Shown: piece after piece, positions 16,881-26,020 of the stretch
Numbering within the stretch: the stretch's first letter is position 1
Layout of the letters: the number at the start of each line of letters is the position of its first letter
Source of the DNA: Streptomyces liliifuscus
GTDB lineage: Bacteria > Actinomycetota > Actinomycetes > Streptomycetales > Streptomycetaceae
DNA length: 64,000 nucleotides
Direction of reading: 5' to 3'
Assembly: GCF_016598615.1 (NCBI RefSeq)
Contig: NZ_CP066831.1
Span: 1,054,001 to 1,118,000 of the forward strand
Notes under the pieces: generated by a model
Database searches by the model: none
Seen by the model: the letters and a program-made list of their open reading frames with translations, nothing else
What the model was told of the DNA's origin: nothing
Made by a program: the position numbers and the translations under genes

Positions 16881-18611
16881 TCATCCGTCGGCGGCCATCA
16901 CCTTGGTCACCTTGCCGTGGATGTCGGCCTCCAGATAGCCGCTCTCGTTGTACTCGTTGCTGAGGTACACAGCCATGTCGGCGGGGGTGTCGCGCAGCTC
17001 GTTCGGCCCTTCGACCAGCAGGTAGCGGCTCGTGGGACTGTCGACGTTCAGCTTCTTCCTGGCCTCGGCGAGCAGCCCGGGGACCGTGTCCCAGTCGAAG
17101 TCGTCCGGGTTGAACACCTGGGCTCCGCCGGACAGCGAGCCCTTGATGATTCCCTTCTCCAAACCCCGGTCGACGCGGTAGGTGTACGTGTCGTATCGGG
17201 TTCGACTGCCCTTGACCATCACGTAGGCGGAGATGTGCTCGGGATACACCTTGAAATCGCCGAACAGGTCGCTGCCCGTCTCCTTCTTGAACGCCTTGAT
17301 CGCGGTGCGGATGCCGTCCGGCGTCAGCAGATCGGTGGTGCTTCCCTTTTCCGTCTGCCTGGGCGTGGGCGTCGAGGCGTCGGCGGACGATTCGGTCGTC
17401 GGCGTACCGCTGCGCGACGGCTTCGCTCCCGCCCCGTTCCCGGCGCCCTCGGAGGACGAGGATCCGGACTTCCCCCCGTCCGGCACCAGGGTCCACACGA
17501 GGACGCCGACAAGCGCTGTCGCAGCGGCGGACAGGACGACCCTGGACCAGCGCCGCTGCCGAGACGGCCGGGCGGGAGTCGGTGCACCGGCGGGCGCCAT
17601 CGGGTACGGCGTAGGCGCGGCGGGCAGCCGGGGAACGGCGTCCTGCGGGGTCGGGTATCCGGTCGGTGGACCGGACTCGCCCGAGCCGGAAGGGAACGGC
17701 GGAGCGGCCGACGGAGGCGTCAGCCGGTAGGAGGTGGTCCCCGATGATCCGCCCGAGGCCACAGCCTGTTCGCCCTCGGCCACCGAAGCCAGCATCCGGT
17801 CAAGGCTCTCGGCATCCGGGCGCGCCGCCGGATCCCGCACCAGCACCCGCATCAGTACGTCCGCCAGGGGCCCGGCCTTCACCGGTGGCGGGACCTCCTC
17901 GTAGAGGACGGCCGCGAGCGTGGCCAGCGTCGTGCCCCGGCGCAGGGGGTGCCGGCCCTCGACGGCGGCGTACAACATCATCGCCAGCGACCAGAGGTCC
18001 GACGCCGCTCCGCCGTCGTTGCCCGACACCCGCTCCGGCGCCATGTAGTCGGCGGTGCCGATGATGGACCCGGTGGCGGTGAGAGCCGTCGATTCGCGGA
18101 TCGCCGCGATCCCGAAGTCCGTGAGCACGGGGCGGCCGTCGGGGCGAAGGAGCAAGTTGGCGGGTTTGACGTCCCGGTGCTGGATGCCCGCATCGTGCGC
18201 GGCGCGCAGTGCGGCCAGCACCTCGCGTCCGAGCCGGGCCGTCTCCGCCGGGTCCATCGGTCCGCGGCCCAGGCGGTCGGCCAGCGATCCGCCGCCGACG
18301 AGTTCCATGACGATCCATGGATAGGTGCCCTCGCCGCCGTCGACGATGTGATGGATCGTCACGACATTCGGGTGGTCGATCCTGGCCAGCGCCCTGGCCT
18401 CGCGCAGGACACGCTCGCGCAGCATCCGCGCGCCGTCCGGGTCGTACTCGGCCACCCCGGCGTCCGGCGGCCGCACCTCTTTGACGGCCACGCTCCGGTG
18501 CAGCACGAGGTCCGTGGCCCGCCAGACCGTGCCCATCCCACCGCCGCCGAGCCTCGACTCCAGCCGGAACCGCCCGTCGATGACGCGTCTGTCGCTGTCC
18601 CCCTCGCTCAT
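16881..18611 (-). CDS. Membrane-anchored Ser/Thr protein kinase (PknB-like)
   Basis: A 576-residue protein. The kinase domain (about residues 15-275) has the Gly-rich loop LGGGGMGTVW, the ATP lysine in SVAVKEV, the catalytic loop HRDVKPANLL, DFGIA, and an APERVSG segment. A Pro/Ser-rich linker follows, then a single membrane helix near residues 352-374 (VVLSAAATALVGVLVWTLV) and an extracellular domain of about 200 residues. The sensor is not a PASTA repeat and is unassigned. The ATG at 18611 was preferred to the GTG at 18632; neither has a clear ribosome site. It should phosphorylate cytoplasmic targets in response to an outside signal. Confidence 0.9.
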   Translation of the reverse strand: MSEGDSDRRVIDGRFRLESRLGGGGMGTVWRATDLVLHRSVAVKEVRPPDAGVAEYDPDGARMLRERVLREARALARIDHPNVVTIHHIVDGGEGTYPWIVMELVGGGSLADRLGRGPMDPAETARLGREVLAALRAAHDAGIQHRDVKPANLLLRPDGRPVLTDFGIAAIRESTALTATGSIIGTADYMAPERVSGNDGGAASDLWSLAMMLYAAVEGRHPLRRGTTLATLAAVLYEEVPPPVKAGPLADVLMRVLVRDPAARPDAESLDRMLASVAEGEQAVASGGSSGTTSYRLTPPSAAPPFPSGSGESGPPTGYPTPQDAVPRLPAAPTPYPMAPAGAPTPARPSRQRRWSRVVLSAAATALVGVLVWTLVPDGGKSGSSSSEGAGNGAGAKPSRSGTPTTESSADASTPTPRQTEKGSTTDLLTPDGIRTAIKAFKKETGSDLFGDFKVYPEHISAYVMVKGSRTRYDTYTYRVDRGLEKGIIKGSLSGGAQVFNPDDFDWDTVPGLLAEARKKLNVDSPTSRYLLVEGPNELRDTPADMAVYLSNEYNESGYLEADIHGKVTKVMAADG

Positions 18612-18781
18612 GCGCGGGAGCTTAGAGGACACGTCAGACAGTGCTTTCCCCGGGCGGGGCAGTGGGCGGCACCGACAGGTGCTGATCCTGTGAGCGGGGC
18701 CCGCCAGGCGCTTACTTCCTGACGACGGGGTATACAGGGCATGCCGGCATCCGCGTCACCGGCCTTGCCGTAGGAGGAGTT

Positions 18782-18928
18782 GTGCCCGGGATGATCGAGA
18801 AGATCAAACGGTTCGCCAGGAGCCCTCAGGGGCGGCGCACCATCGAACAGGTACGCCGTGCCTCCGCCGATCCACGGCGACGGGCCCAGGCCAAGGGGTT
18901 CCTGAGCAAGCTGCGTCGGCGAGGCTGA
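18782..18928 (+). CDS. Small basic protein, 48 aa
   Basis: The GTG at 18782 follows a strong AGGAGG at 18772-18777 with a 4-nt spacer. The product, starting VPGMIEKIKRFARSPQGRRT, is very basic and ends in FLSKLRRRG. An internal ATG at 18791 is too far from the ribosome site. Similar short Arg-rich proteins with an SPQGRRT segment occur in actinobacteria as I recall, but no function is known. It is rightward, divergent from the kinase, and followed by a large hairpin. Confidence 0.6.
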   Translation: MPGMIEKIKRFARSPQGRRTIEQVRRASADPRRRAQAKGFLSKLRRRG

Positions 18929-18971
18929 CGTCGGAGGGGCCGGACAGGCCGAAGAGGTCGCTCGGACAGTC

Positions 18972-19034
18972 GCCGTGTGCGGGTGCGGGCGGACGCCGTG
19001 ATGTCCCGGCCTCCGCCCGACTTCCGCACACGGC
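18972..19034. terminator. Bidirectional terminator hairpin
   Basis: 18972-18982 pairs with 19024-19034 (11 bp) and 18986-18993 with 19012-19019 (8 bp). A small internal bulge separates the two stems, and the apical loop is 18 nt. It sits between the rightward 48-aa gene and the leftward snapalysin gene, both of which end here, so it can serve both. Confidence 0.7.
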
Positions 19035-19042
19035 ACCGTGCG

Positions 19043-19624
19043 TCAGTCCACGATCACGACACCGCTCCGCACTGCTCCGCCCGTCCGGGTGAGCGCACTG
19101 CTGAAGTTGTCCTCGACCTCCGCCTTCTCCACCGTGTCCGGGTAGGGGTTCGTGCACGCGATTCCCGCGGTGGAACCGGACATCAGGCTTGAGCACGGGC
19201 CGGGCTTGCGGTCCGGCAGACCCAGGATGTGGCCCAGTTCGTGGGCCGAGATGCGGATCGTGTTGTAGCCCTGGTCAACGGCCTGGCGTCCGATGTAGAC
19301 GGTTCCGTTGCCCAGTGTGGTGGGCAGGGCGCGCGGCCAGCCGTTGTCCGCCAGGACCCGGATGTTGGCTCGCTGCCCGGTCGCGGCCGGGCGCAGTTCG
19401 ACGGCGTCGACGCTCTCGTTCCAGATCGCCGCACCGCGGTCGACGGCGGACTTGAACTCCGCGGAACCACTCGCGTCGTAGGTGAAGACACGTGCGGCGA
19501 CAGCGCTGTCCGCGACCTCGGAAGGTGCGGTCGCGGAAGGGGCGGCCACGGCCTGGCCGCCCATCAGCGAAAAGGTCACCGTCAGGACGGCAGCGAGTCC
19601 GATCGTCGGCTTACGGACGTGCAT
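19043..19624 (-). CDS. Snapalysin-type secreted metalloprotease (M7)
   Basis: A 193-residue preproprotein. The signal peptide MHVRKPTIGLAAVLTVTFSL ends near AVAAPSA. A short propeptide follows, then the catalytic domain with the snapalysin zinc motif HELGHILGLPD and the Met-turn region SSLMSG, with cysteines placed as in SnpA. The ATG at 19624 has AAGGAGG with a 7-nt spacer. SnpA-type genes usually have a divergent LysR activator (SnpR); here the divergent neighbour is an aldo/keto reductase, so regulation must differ. The enzyme should degrade proteins outside the cell. Confidence 0.9.
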   Translation of the reverse strand: MHVRKPTIGLAAVLTVTFSLMGGQAVAAPSATAPSEVADSAVAARVFTYDASGSAEFKSAVDRGAAIWNESVDAVELRPAATGQRANIRVLADNGWPRALPTTLGNGTVYIGRQAVDQGYNTIRISAHELGHILGLPDRKPGPCSSLMSGSTAGIACTNPYPDTVEKAEVEDNFSSALTRTGGAVRSGVVIVD

Positions 19625-19871
19625 GGTCGACCTCCTTGTGGGGGAAAGGTAGTCGTGCTCATGACATTCCTTGGCTCCCTGCCCAGCGGGGCCGAACGCC
19701 AATCCGTCAATCCGGCCCCGGAGCAACGCCCCTGGTGATTCAGAAACGGCACCGCTGAATCCCATGGCGGGGAGCTGTTGGACTTCGGGATCAGGCAGGG
19801 GCAGTGTGGGCAGGCGGATCCCCGCGATCCCGATGGGTCCGTCCCGTACCGCACCACCCGGAGATCACTCG

Positions 19872-20915
19872 ATGAGCCATGTCATGAATCCTGACCGCTA
19901 CGACGGCACCATGCGCTACCGGCGCACCGGGCGTTCGGGGCTCGACCTGCCCGTCCTGTCCCTGGGCTACTGGCACAACTTCGGCGACGACCGGTCCTTC
20001 GAGAGCCAGCGCGAGATCGCTCTGCGCGCCTTCGACCTCGGCATCACCCACCATGACCTCGCGAACAACTACGGTCCGCCGTACGGCGCCGCGGAGACCA
20101 ACTTCGGGCGGCTGATGAAGCAGGACCTCGCGCCGTACCGGGACGAGTTGGTGGTCTCCACCAAGGCCGGCTGGGACATGTGGCCCGGCCCCTACGGCCA
20201 GGGCGGCGGCTCCCGCAAGTACATGCTCGCCTCGCTCGACCAGTCGCTGCGTCGCACGGGGCTGGAGTACGTGGACATCTTCTACTCCCACCGGCTCGAC
20301 GCCGACACTCCTCTCGAGGAGACGATGGGGGCGCTCGACACCGCCGTCCGCCAGGGCAAGGCCCTGTACGTCGGCATCTCCTCCTACGATGCCGAGCGCA
20401 GCCGCGAGGCGGCCGCCATCCTCCGGGACCTGGGCACCCCGCTGCTCATCCACCAGCCGTCGTACAGCATGCTCAACCGCTGGGTGGAGACCGAGGGTCT
20501 GCTCGACACCGCGGAGCAGGAGGGCTTCGGGGTCATCGGCTTCACGGCCCTCGCCCAGGGGCTGCTGACCGGGCGTTACCTCGACGGGGTCCCGCAGGAC
20601 TCGCGTGCGGCACAGGGGACCTCTTTCGACACCACATGGCTGTCGGACGACATGCTGCGCAGGCTGCGCGCCCTCAACGACATCGCGGCCCGGCGCGGTC
20701 AGAGCCTGGCCCAGATGGCCCTCGCCTGGGCGCTGCGCGACGAGCGTGTCACCTCGCTCGTCATCGGCGCGTCGCGCCCCGAGCAGCTGGAGCAGAACGT
20801 CGCCGCACTGGAGAACCCCGACTTCAGCAGCGAGGAACTGGCCGAGATCGACAAGTACGCCACCGACGGCGGCGTCGACCTGTGGCGGGACGCCCGCCTG
20901 GGCAACCTGGGGTGA
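19872..20915 (+). CDS. Aldo/keto reductase, YghZ-like
   Basis: A 347-residue TIM-barrel reductase. It has the tetrad residues in DLANNYGPP (Asp/Tyr), STKAG (Lys) and FYSHRLD (His), and a C-terminal NADPH-binding SLVIGASRPEQLEQNV. The sequence resembles YghZ, the L-glyceraldehyde 3-phosphate reductase / detoxifying AKR14 group. The ATG at 19872 was chosen from the first Met of the family N-terminus; no strong ribosome site is visible. It should reduce small aldehydes with NADPH. A perfect hairpin follows the stop. Confidence 0.9.
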   Translation: MSHVMNPDRYDGTMRYRRTGRSGLDLPVLSLGYWHNFGDDRSFESQREIALRAFDLGITHHDLANNYGPPYGAAETNFGRLMKQDLAPYRDELVVSTKAGWDMWPGPYGQGGGSRKYMLASLDQSLRRTGLEYVDIFYSHRLDADTPLEETMGALDTAVRQGKALYVGISSYDAERSREAAAILRDLGTPLLIHQPSYSMLNRWVETEGLLDTAEQEGFGVIGFTALAQGLLTGRYLDGVPQDSRAAQGTSFDTTWLSDDMLRRLRALNDIAARRGQSLAQMALAWALRDERVTSLVIGASRPEQLEQNVAALENPDFSSEELAEIDKYATDGGVDLWRDARLGNLG

Positions 20916-20938
20916 CCTGCGCTTCCGCGCACAGCAGA

Positions 20939-20973
20939 CCGGGCCCGGCCTCCTCTCCGGAGGCCGGGCCCGG
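20939..20973. terminator. Terminator between aldo/keto reductase and rpmJ
   Basis: A perfect 15-bp stem pairs 20939-20953 with 20959-20973 around the loop tctcc. It lies between two convergent genes, 24 bp after the reductase stop and 28 bp before the rpmJ stop, so it can terminate both transcripts. Confidence 0.85.
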
Positions 20974-21000
20974 CGGCCCACACGCTGTGCGCGCTGTGCG

Positions 21001-21123
21001 TCAGCCCTGACGGGCCTTGAAGCGCGGGTTCTTCTTGTTGATCACGAACACCGTGCCCCGTCGGCGCACGACCTGCGCCCCGGGCATCGACTTCAGTGAG
21101 CGCAACGACTTGCGCACCTTCAT
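21001..21123 (-). CDS. rpmJ: 50S ribosomal protein L36, zinc-free (C-minus) paralogue
   Basis: A 40-residue protein starting [20 protein letters not shown] and ending NPRFKARQG. The zinc-binding Cys/His positions of the usual L36 (CxxC..C..H) are all replaced. This is the C-minus form that replaces the zinc-containing copy when zinc is scarce. The ribosome site GGAGGAG is close to the ATG at 21123. It follows the C-minus L31 gene by 37 bp, so the two form one operon that should be repressed by Zur. Confidence 0.92.
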   Translation of the reverse strand: MKVRKSLRSLKSMPGAQVVRRRGTVFVINKKNPRFKARQG

Positions 21124-21160
21124 GGCTCTGCTCTCCTCCTGCTCGGATGCCGGCCGCCCG

Positions 21161-21421
21161 TCATCGGGTCGATGACGCCGCACGTCCGTAGCGCCGCTCG
21201 AACCGCTCCACGCGGCCCGCGCTGTCCATGACCCGCGAGGTTCCCGTGTAGAACGGGTGACTGGCCGACGAGACTTCCACGTCGATCACGGGGTAGGTGT
21301 TGCCGTCCTCCCACTCGATCGTCCTCGCCGAGTCGGCGGTCGAACGGGTGAGGAACGCGACGTCCGCGGCGCGGTCCCGGTAGACGACCGGGCGGGAAAC
21401 GGGGTGAATGCCGACCCTCAT
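21161..21421 (-). CDS. rpmE2: 50S ribosomal protein L31 type B, zinc-free paralogue
   Basis: An 86-residue protein with the type-B L31 signature ([20 protein letters not shown], then [20 protein letters not shown] and HPFYTG). It lacks the CxxC pairs of zinc-binding L31. In Streptomyces such C-minus copies are induced under zinc limitation by release of the Zur repressor, letting the ribosome spare zinc. The ribosome site GAGGAAGG precedes the ATG at 21421. A partial Zur-like AT-rich motif (cacagaatgacatgcc, leftward) lies at about 21490-21505, but the match is weak. Confidence 0.92.
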   Translation of the reverse strand: MRVGIHPVSRPVVYRDRAADVAFLTRSTADSARTIEWEDGNTYPVIDVEVSSASHPFYTGTSRVMDSAGRVERFERRYGRAASSTR

Positions 21422-21580
21422 GGGCTTTCCTTCCTCACAGCCGTTCACCGAAGGGCAAACGGCGCCTTCCGCCTCCTCGGTTTGACGGAGGCATGTCATT
21501 CTGTGTCGTACAACAGGAGACCCCGCAGCGGTATTCCCGGCAGAGACGGGGCCCCGAGCCCTCGGCCGTAGTCGTCGGCC

Positions 21581-21985
21581 CTAGTCGTCGAGCTCCGTGA
21601 AGAGCGTCAGCTGAAGATCGCCCGGTGCCTCCAGCCGGGAGTTCAGCGAGTTCCAAGGGGTACGTGTCGGCTCGGCGATCACCTGGGCTCCGGCGGCGGC
21701 CAGCTTCGACGTGGTGGCGACCGAGTCGTCGACCTCGAAGGCGACCCGGATGTGGCCCGCCACGCGGCGGCCGACCTCGACCTCGTCGATGAAGTCGGCG
21801 TGGTTGGGATCGGCGATCTCCAGAGTGGCGCGGCCGGCTTCGAGGATGGTGACCCGTCCGTCGGCGGAGGCGAACGCGCCACGCTCGGTCAGACCGAGGA
21901 CATCGCGGTAGAAGTGCAGCGCCGCGTCGTAGTCGGCCGCCGTGACCACCAGGCGGAGTCCGCGGACAGCGGGTTCATCGGACAT
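21581..21985 (-). CDS. VOC-family (glyoxalase/bleomycin-resistance-like) protein
   Basis: A 134-residue single-domain protein with two beta-alpha-beta-beta-beta modules. The first holds ALHFYRDVLGLTERG and the second HIRVAFEVDDSVATTSKL, ending in DLQLTLF. The metal-binding residues of true glyoxalases are only partly evident, so the function may be ligand binding or an unassigned isomerase/dioxygenase activity. The ATG at 21985 has AAGGAG with a 6-nt spacer. It stands alone between oppositely regulated neighbours. Confidence 0.8.
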   Translation of the reverse strand: MSDEPAVRGLRLVVTAADYDAALHFYRDVLGLTERGAFASADGRVTILEAGRATLEIADPNHADFIDEVEVGRRVAGHIRVAFEVDDSVATTSKLAAAGAQVIAEPTRTPWNSLNSRLEAPGDLQLTLFTELDD

Positions 21986-22153
21986 GTCGGCTCCTTGAGG
22001 ATCTCGGCTGCTGACACGTCAACCCGGTGATCGGCCGGACGATTCCCCGTCCGTACGGGTCCGGCGCGGGAGTGACCGCTGCCCGGACGGGCGGTGGCCC
22101 GCCGGGCGGATCACCCGGCAGGCCGGCGCCCACTTGTCAGTCGCTCCGTGCGG

Positions 22154-25006
22154 TCAGCCGCATCGGCCCGTCGGGCGGGTGCGGGTCACCACGTCGGTGA
22201 CGCCGGTCGTCGCGTCCAGCCACACCACCTGGCCGCCCGCCACCGCTGCGGCCGACGCCTGCTCGCCGCGGTTGCAGGAGACGCGGCCCTTGCGTGTGCC
22301 GGGGTCCTCGGGCGAGCCGCCCGCCGCGAACTGGTGGAGCTTGGGAACCGACTCGTTGCGGATCTCGGTGTCGGGGAGGTAGGTGCCGACCGTCACCGCG
22401 TCCTCGGACACCGTCACGTCGTACGCGTTCAGCGCGTCGGGCGCGGTCTGCGGACTGAGGTCCACCACGCCGGAACCGTCGAGCGCGGCGCGGCGCAGGG
22501 CCGTCCTGCCCTCGGCCGTGCCCTCGTCGAGAAGCCAGAAGACATGCGTGCCGTTGATGGCCGTCGGGCCGAGGCTCGTGCTGCTCGGGGCCGTCTGGAT
22601 CTCCCGCTTCCCACCGGTCGCGACATCGACGACGACCGTGTTCAGCGCGTATTCGGCGCGCACCCGTCGCCGCTCCTGGTAGGCGACCTTGCCGTTGCTC
22701 ACCGACGAGGAGTACGCCCGGTGGTAGGTCCCGCCGCCGGTCGTCACCTTGTTCGTCGGGTCCTTCAGACTCAGATACGCCACGCCCTGACGCCCGCCGT
22801 GGTTCTGGTAGTCGAAGGCCACGACGTCACCGTCGACGTCCACCGAGCTGCCCACGGCCCTGCCGTGCCACAGCACCTTCACGGGACCGCCCGCGAGGGG
22901 TCTGGCCAGGATGTCGACGCCGTCGGAGCCGTGTGCCTGCCACACCACCGTCCTGCCGTCGGTCGCCGGATTGACGTGGTAGCGGCCGTCGTTGGGGCTC
23001 ATCAGCTTGAGCTGCCCCTCGCCGTCGGCGCGTCCGGCCCACACCGAGTACGGTTCCGAGCCCTCCTCATTGGACTTGGACGCCGCCCACCAGCCGCCGC
23101 CCGCACCCAGGTTCGTACGGGTCGTGTTGACCCGGTCGAGGAGCGGGTCGGAGTCCACGCCGAGGGCCAACTCCCAGCCGGGCACGATTCCGTGGGCGGT
23201 GAAGGCGCGTTGCAGAGCCTTCTGGCCGGGCGCCGGGACGCCCAGGTCCTGGGCCGCCGCGAGCACGGCGGCCCGTCCCTCGGTGAAGCCGTCGAGCGGG
23301 GTGAGGTACTCGGTGAGTGCTTTGTGGACGATCCGGTCGGTGACCTCGGCGCCCAGCTCCTCGCGGGCGTCCCACAGCGCCCCGCCGAAGATGGTCGAGT
23401 TGAGGTGGACGCCGCCGTTGTCGGTGGCGAAGCCGACGCCGAGGAAGGACTTGGCCGTGTTCCGCCCGTCGTTGAGGTCGCGCAGCGCACACTCCCGAGG
23501 GGTCTTCGTACGGCAGAGTCGCTCACCGAGGAGACCCGCGTCGGGGTGCGTCACCGGGATGTCGTACACGTCGGTCTCGATCGCGTTGCCGAAGTAGTCG
23601 GCGATCGCCTCGTTCATGGCGCCGGACTGGCCCGCGTAGACGAGGTTCGCGGAGTGCTCGATCACGCCGTGCGTCATCTCGTGGCCTACGACGTCCACAC
23701 TCGCGGAGAGCGGGCGGTACTCGGCGTCGCCGGTGCCGTACACCATCTTCTCGCCGTCCCAGAAGGCGTTGACGTACGGCTGCCCGTAGTCGGTGATGCC
23801 CACCAGGGAGTTGATGGTCATGCCGCGGCCGTCGAGGCTGTTCCGGCCGTGCTTGTTCTTGAAGTAGTCGTAGACCTGCCCGGCGGCCCAGTGCGCGTCG
23901 ACGGCTCCCGATTCGGTGGCCTCGGTGCCGAACGCGGGGGTCGGCGAGCCGAACTCCTGGATGCCGTCGGGCCATTGCCCGCCCACGTCACTGGCCCACT
24001 TGCCGCGCGCGTCCCAGGTGGACAGGACATTGTCGGTGAACTCGTCGGGGGGTATTCGGGTGCGGTCGCGCAGCACGTACTCGCCGCGGTTCTCGTCGAG
24101 TTCCACGTCGAGGGCGACGGTCGTGCCGTCGAGCCGGACGCCTGAGCCCTTCGACGCGGCCCGGGTCCGCTTCGGCGCGGTGCCCGCCGCCGGCTTGCCT
24201 GCTGCCTGGCCGGGTGCGCCGAACGTCTTGATACCGCTGTACTGGAGGACCGGATATCCGGCGCGGGCGTCGATGTAGACCTCACGCAGTACGGGTTCAC
24301 CGCTCGCCGGGTCGGTGCCGCGCACGGTGACCCGCTGGGTGAGGACGCCTGCCCCGGTGGGCAGGACGACCAGCCCGCGCGCGGTGCCCGTGAGCGGGGA
24401 CTCGTCCTCGTCACCCTCACGCGGTGACTTCACGGCAAAGTGCTTCGCGTCGAACTCGGCGAGGACGGCGTCGACGGCCCGCTCGACGGCGAGTTCCTCA
24501 CCGACCTCGGGCGTCGTGGCGGTGCGCAGTTCGGTGAAGTACTTGCCCGAGGTGCCGGTGACGACCCGCTCCCCGTCCTTCGTCTCCATACGGACGACGT
24601 ACTGACCACCCAGGACCGGCACGCCCCGGTGCCTCTGCTGAAGCCGGACCGTCTCCTGACCGCTTGCGGTAGTGGTCCCGGCGGGTACGAGATCGCGCTG
24701 CGCGTCCGCGATGCAGTAGCGGCTCCGCTTGTCGTCCAGGTAGGTGCGGGCCGCGCCCGCCGCGCTGCCGGTCGACGGCGCCTGCTCCCGGATGTCCCGT
24801 ACGAGCGCCGGTGTTCTCGTCTCCTGGCCCGGTATCACCTCCCCAGGGCTCGGCGGTCGCGGTGCTGCCCCCGCTGTCGCCGCGTCGGCAGGAACCGCCG
24901 GGACGACGAGCGCGGCGACACCGAACAGCGCCGCCGCACCCGACAATCCGCTCAACCGTGCTCTGGAACCGTCTCTGCCGCCTCTGACATTTCTGCAGTC
25001 CCGCAC
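22154..25006 (-). CDS. Secreted M4 (thermolysin-like) metallopeptidase with C-terminal propeller-like region
   Basis: A 950-residue preproenzyme. A signal peptide (LSGLSGAAALFGVAALVVPAVPADA) is followed by an FTP/PepSY propeptide (about residues 60-280) and an M4 catalytic domain. That domain has HEMTH near residue 440, the third zinc ligand in NEAIADYFG, and the catalytic His block DNGGVHLNSTI. From about residue 640 a 310-residue C-terminus contains repeated beta-strand units (VVWQAHGSDG, VVAFDYQNHGG, HVFWLLDEG, VVWLDATTG) resembling a six- or seven-bladed propeller. The GTG at 25006 gives the signal peptide; the open frame extends upstream across other genes and is not coding there. It should be an exported protease. 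Confidence 0.88.
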   Translation of the reverse strand: MRDCRNVRGGRDGSRARLSGLSGAAALFGVAALVVPAVPADAATAGAAPRPPSPGEVIPGQETRTPALVRDIREQAPSTGSAAGAARTYLDDKRSRYCIADAQRDLVPAGTTTASGQETVRLQQRHRGVPVLGGQYVVRMETKDGERVVTGTSGKYFTELRTATTPEVGEELAVERAVDAVLAEFDAKHFAVKSPREGDEDESPLTGTARGLVVLPTGAGVLTQRVTVRGTDPASGEPVLREVYIDARAGYPVLQYSGIKTFGAPGQAAGKPAAGTAPKRTRAASKGSGVRLDGTTVALDVELDENRGEYVLRDRTRIPPDEFTDNVLSTWDARGKWASDVGGQWPDGIQEFGSPTPAFGTEATESGAVDAHWAAGQVYDYFKNKHGRNSLDGRGMTINSLVGITDYGQPYVNAFWDGEKMVYGTGDAEYRPLSASVDVVGHEMTHGVIEHSANLVYAGQSGAMNEAIADYFGNAIETDVYDIPVTHPDAGLLGERLCRTKTPRECALRDLNDGRNTAKSFLGVGFATDNGGVHLNSTIFGGALWDAREELGAEVTDRIVHKALTEYLTPLDGFTEGRAAVLAAAQDLGVPAPGQKALQRAFTAHGIVPGWELALGVDSDPLLDRVNTTRTNLGAGGGWWAASKSNEEGSEPYSVWAGRADGEGQLKLMSPNDGRYHVNPATDGRTVVWQAHGSDGVDILARPLAGGPVKVLWHGRAVGSSVDVDGDVVAFDYQNHGGRQGVAYLSLKDPTNKVTTGGGTYHRAYSSSVSNGKVAYQERRRVRAEYALNTVVVDVATGGKREIQTAPSSTSLGPTAINGTHVFWLLDEGTAEGRTALRRAALDGSGVVDLSPQTAPDALNAYDVTVSEDAVTVGTYLPDTEIRNESVPKLHQFAAGGSPEDPGTRKGRVSCNRGEQASAAAVAGGQVVWLDATTGVTDVVTRTRPTGRCG

Positions 25007-25188
25007 GCTCCCCCAACCCCCTCGCCGGCCATGCCGGTGGCCGAGCGCCGCCCGGCAAAGGGCCATCGAAGCCGCGATACGCCACCCCATCAATGGGGCA
25101 GGGGTGTCCACAGGTGACTTCCGGCCGGTGGTCGACGCGGGGTGCCGAGGAGGCTCCGTGGTCGAGAGCCGATGTCGCTGAGCTTGGG

Positions 25189-25947
25189 CTAGAGGTTGTA
25201 GCCGCCGGACACCTCGATGTTCTGTGCGGTGATCCAGCGGCTCTCCTCGGAGAGCAGGGAGGCGATCACCGTGCCGATGTCGTCGGGTTCGCCCACCCTG
25301 CCGAGTGCCGTCTTCGCCGCGAGGGCCGGGATCACCTCGGGGAACCGCTCGAAGGCGTCGTCGGAGATCCGGGTGCGGGTGGAACCCGGTGCGACCGCGT
25401 TGACGCGGATGCCCCGCGCGCTGAACTCCTTGGCCATGTAGCGGGTCAGCACGATCAGGCCGCCCTTCATCGACGCGTAGGCGGAGTAGCCGGGCTCCAG
25501 ACCGGACGCCATGGCGGAGTTGCTGGTCGTGTTGACGACGGCCCCGCCGTCGGCCATCAACGGCAGCAGCGTCTGGGTCAGGAAGTACGGGCCCTTGAGC
25601 AGGACCCGAGTGAACCGGTCGAAGAGTTCCTCGGTGGTGTCCTCGAACATCGCCATCTGCCCGAAGCCGGCGTTGTTGACGAGGTGGTCGAAGCTGTCGC
25701 GCCCCCAGGTGTCGCGCAGTACGTCGACCACGGACGTGCGGAAGGCCGGGAAGCTGCCGCTCTCGCCGACGTCCAGCGGCAGCGCGACAGCCGTACCGCC
25801 CTCCTTTTCGATCGCCGCCACGGTGTCCAGGCCCCCTTGGCGGTTGCCGCTGAAGGTCAGTACCACTCCGACCCCCCGCTTGGCGATCTGTATTGCCGCG
25901 CTCTGGCCGATTCCGGAACTGGCACCGGTGACAATGGCGACCTTCAT
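25189..25947 (-). CDS. SDR-family oxidoreductase (3-ketoacyl-ACP-reductase-like)
   Basis: A 252-residue classical SDR. It has VTGASSGIGQ at the N-terminus, the NNAG motif, catalytic Ser in NTTSNSAMAS and the YASMK Tyr/Lys pair. A VAPGSTRTRI segment and the C-terminal WITAQNIEVSGGYNL are typical of FabG-like members. The ATG at 25947 has AGGAGG with a 6-nt spacer. It lies downstream of, and on the same strand as, an AraC regulator 166 bp away; the gap contains a 13-bp repeat that may be its operator. Confidence 0.88.
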   Translation of the reverse strand: MKVAIVTGASSGIGQSAAIQIAKRGVGVVLTFSGNRQGGLDTVAAIEKEGGTAVALPLDVGESGSFPAFRTSVVDVLRDTWGRDSFDHLVNNAGFGQMAMFEDTTEELFDRFTRVLLKGPYFLTQTLLPLMADGGAVVNTTSNSAMASGLEPGYSAYASMKGGLIVLTRYMAKEFSARGIRVNAVAPGSTRTRISDDAFERFPEVIPALAAKTALGRVGEPDDIGTVIASLLSEESRWITAQNIEVSGGYNL

Positions 25948-25983
25948 GACGTGCCTCCTGCACATGAGTGGATTTAGATTTGC

Positions 25984-26020
25984 CCACCGGGGAATCAATT
26001 GGAGAATCCACCGGGGAATC
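25984..26020. promoter_or_regulatory. Candidate AraC-type operator: 13-bp direct repeats
   Basis: ccaccggggaatc occurs at 25984-25996 and 26008-26020, exact copies with a 24-bp period. A partial third copy (aaccgggga) lies at 26045-26053. The repeats sit between the AraC gene and the SDR it probably controls, upstream of the SDR start. Spaced direct repeats are typical AraC-family sites; the link is inferred. Confidence 0.5.
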
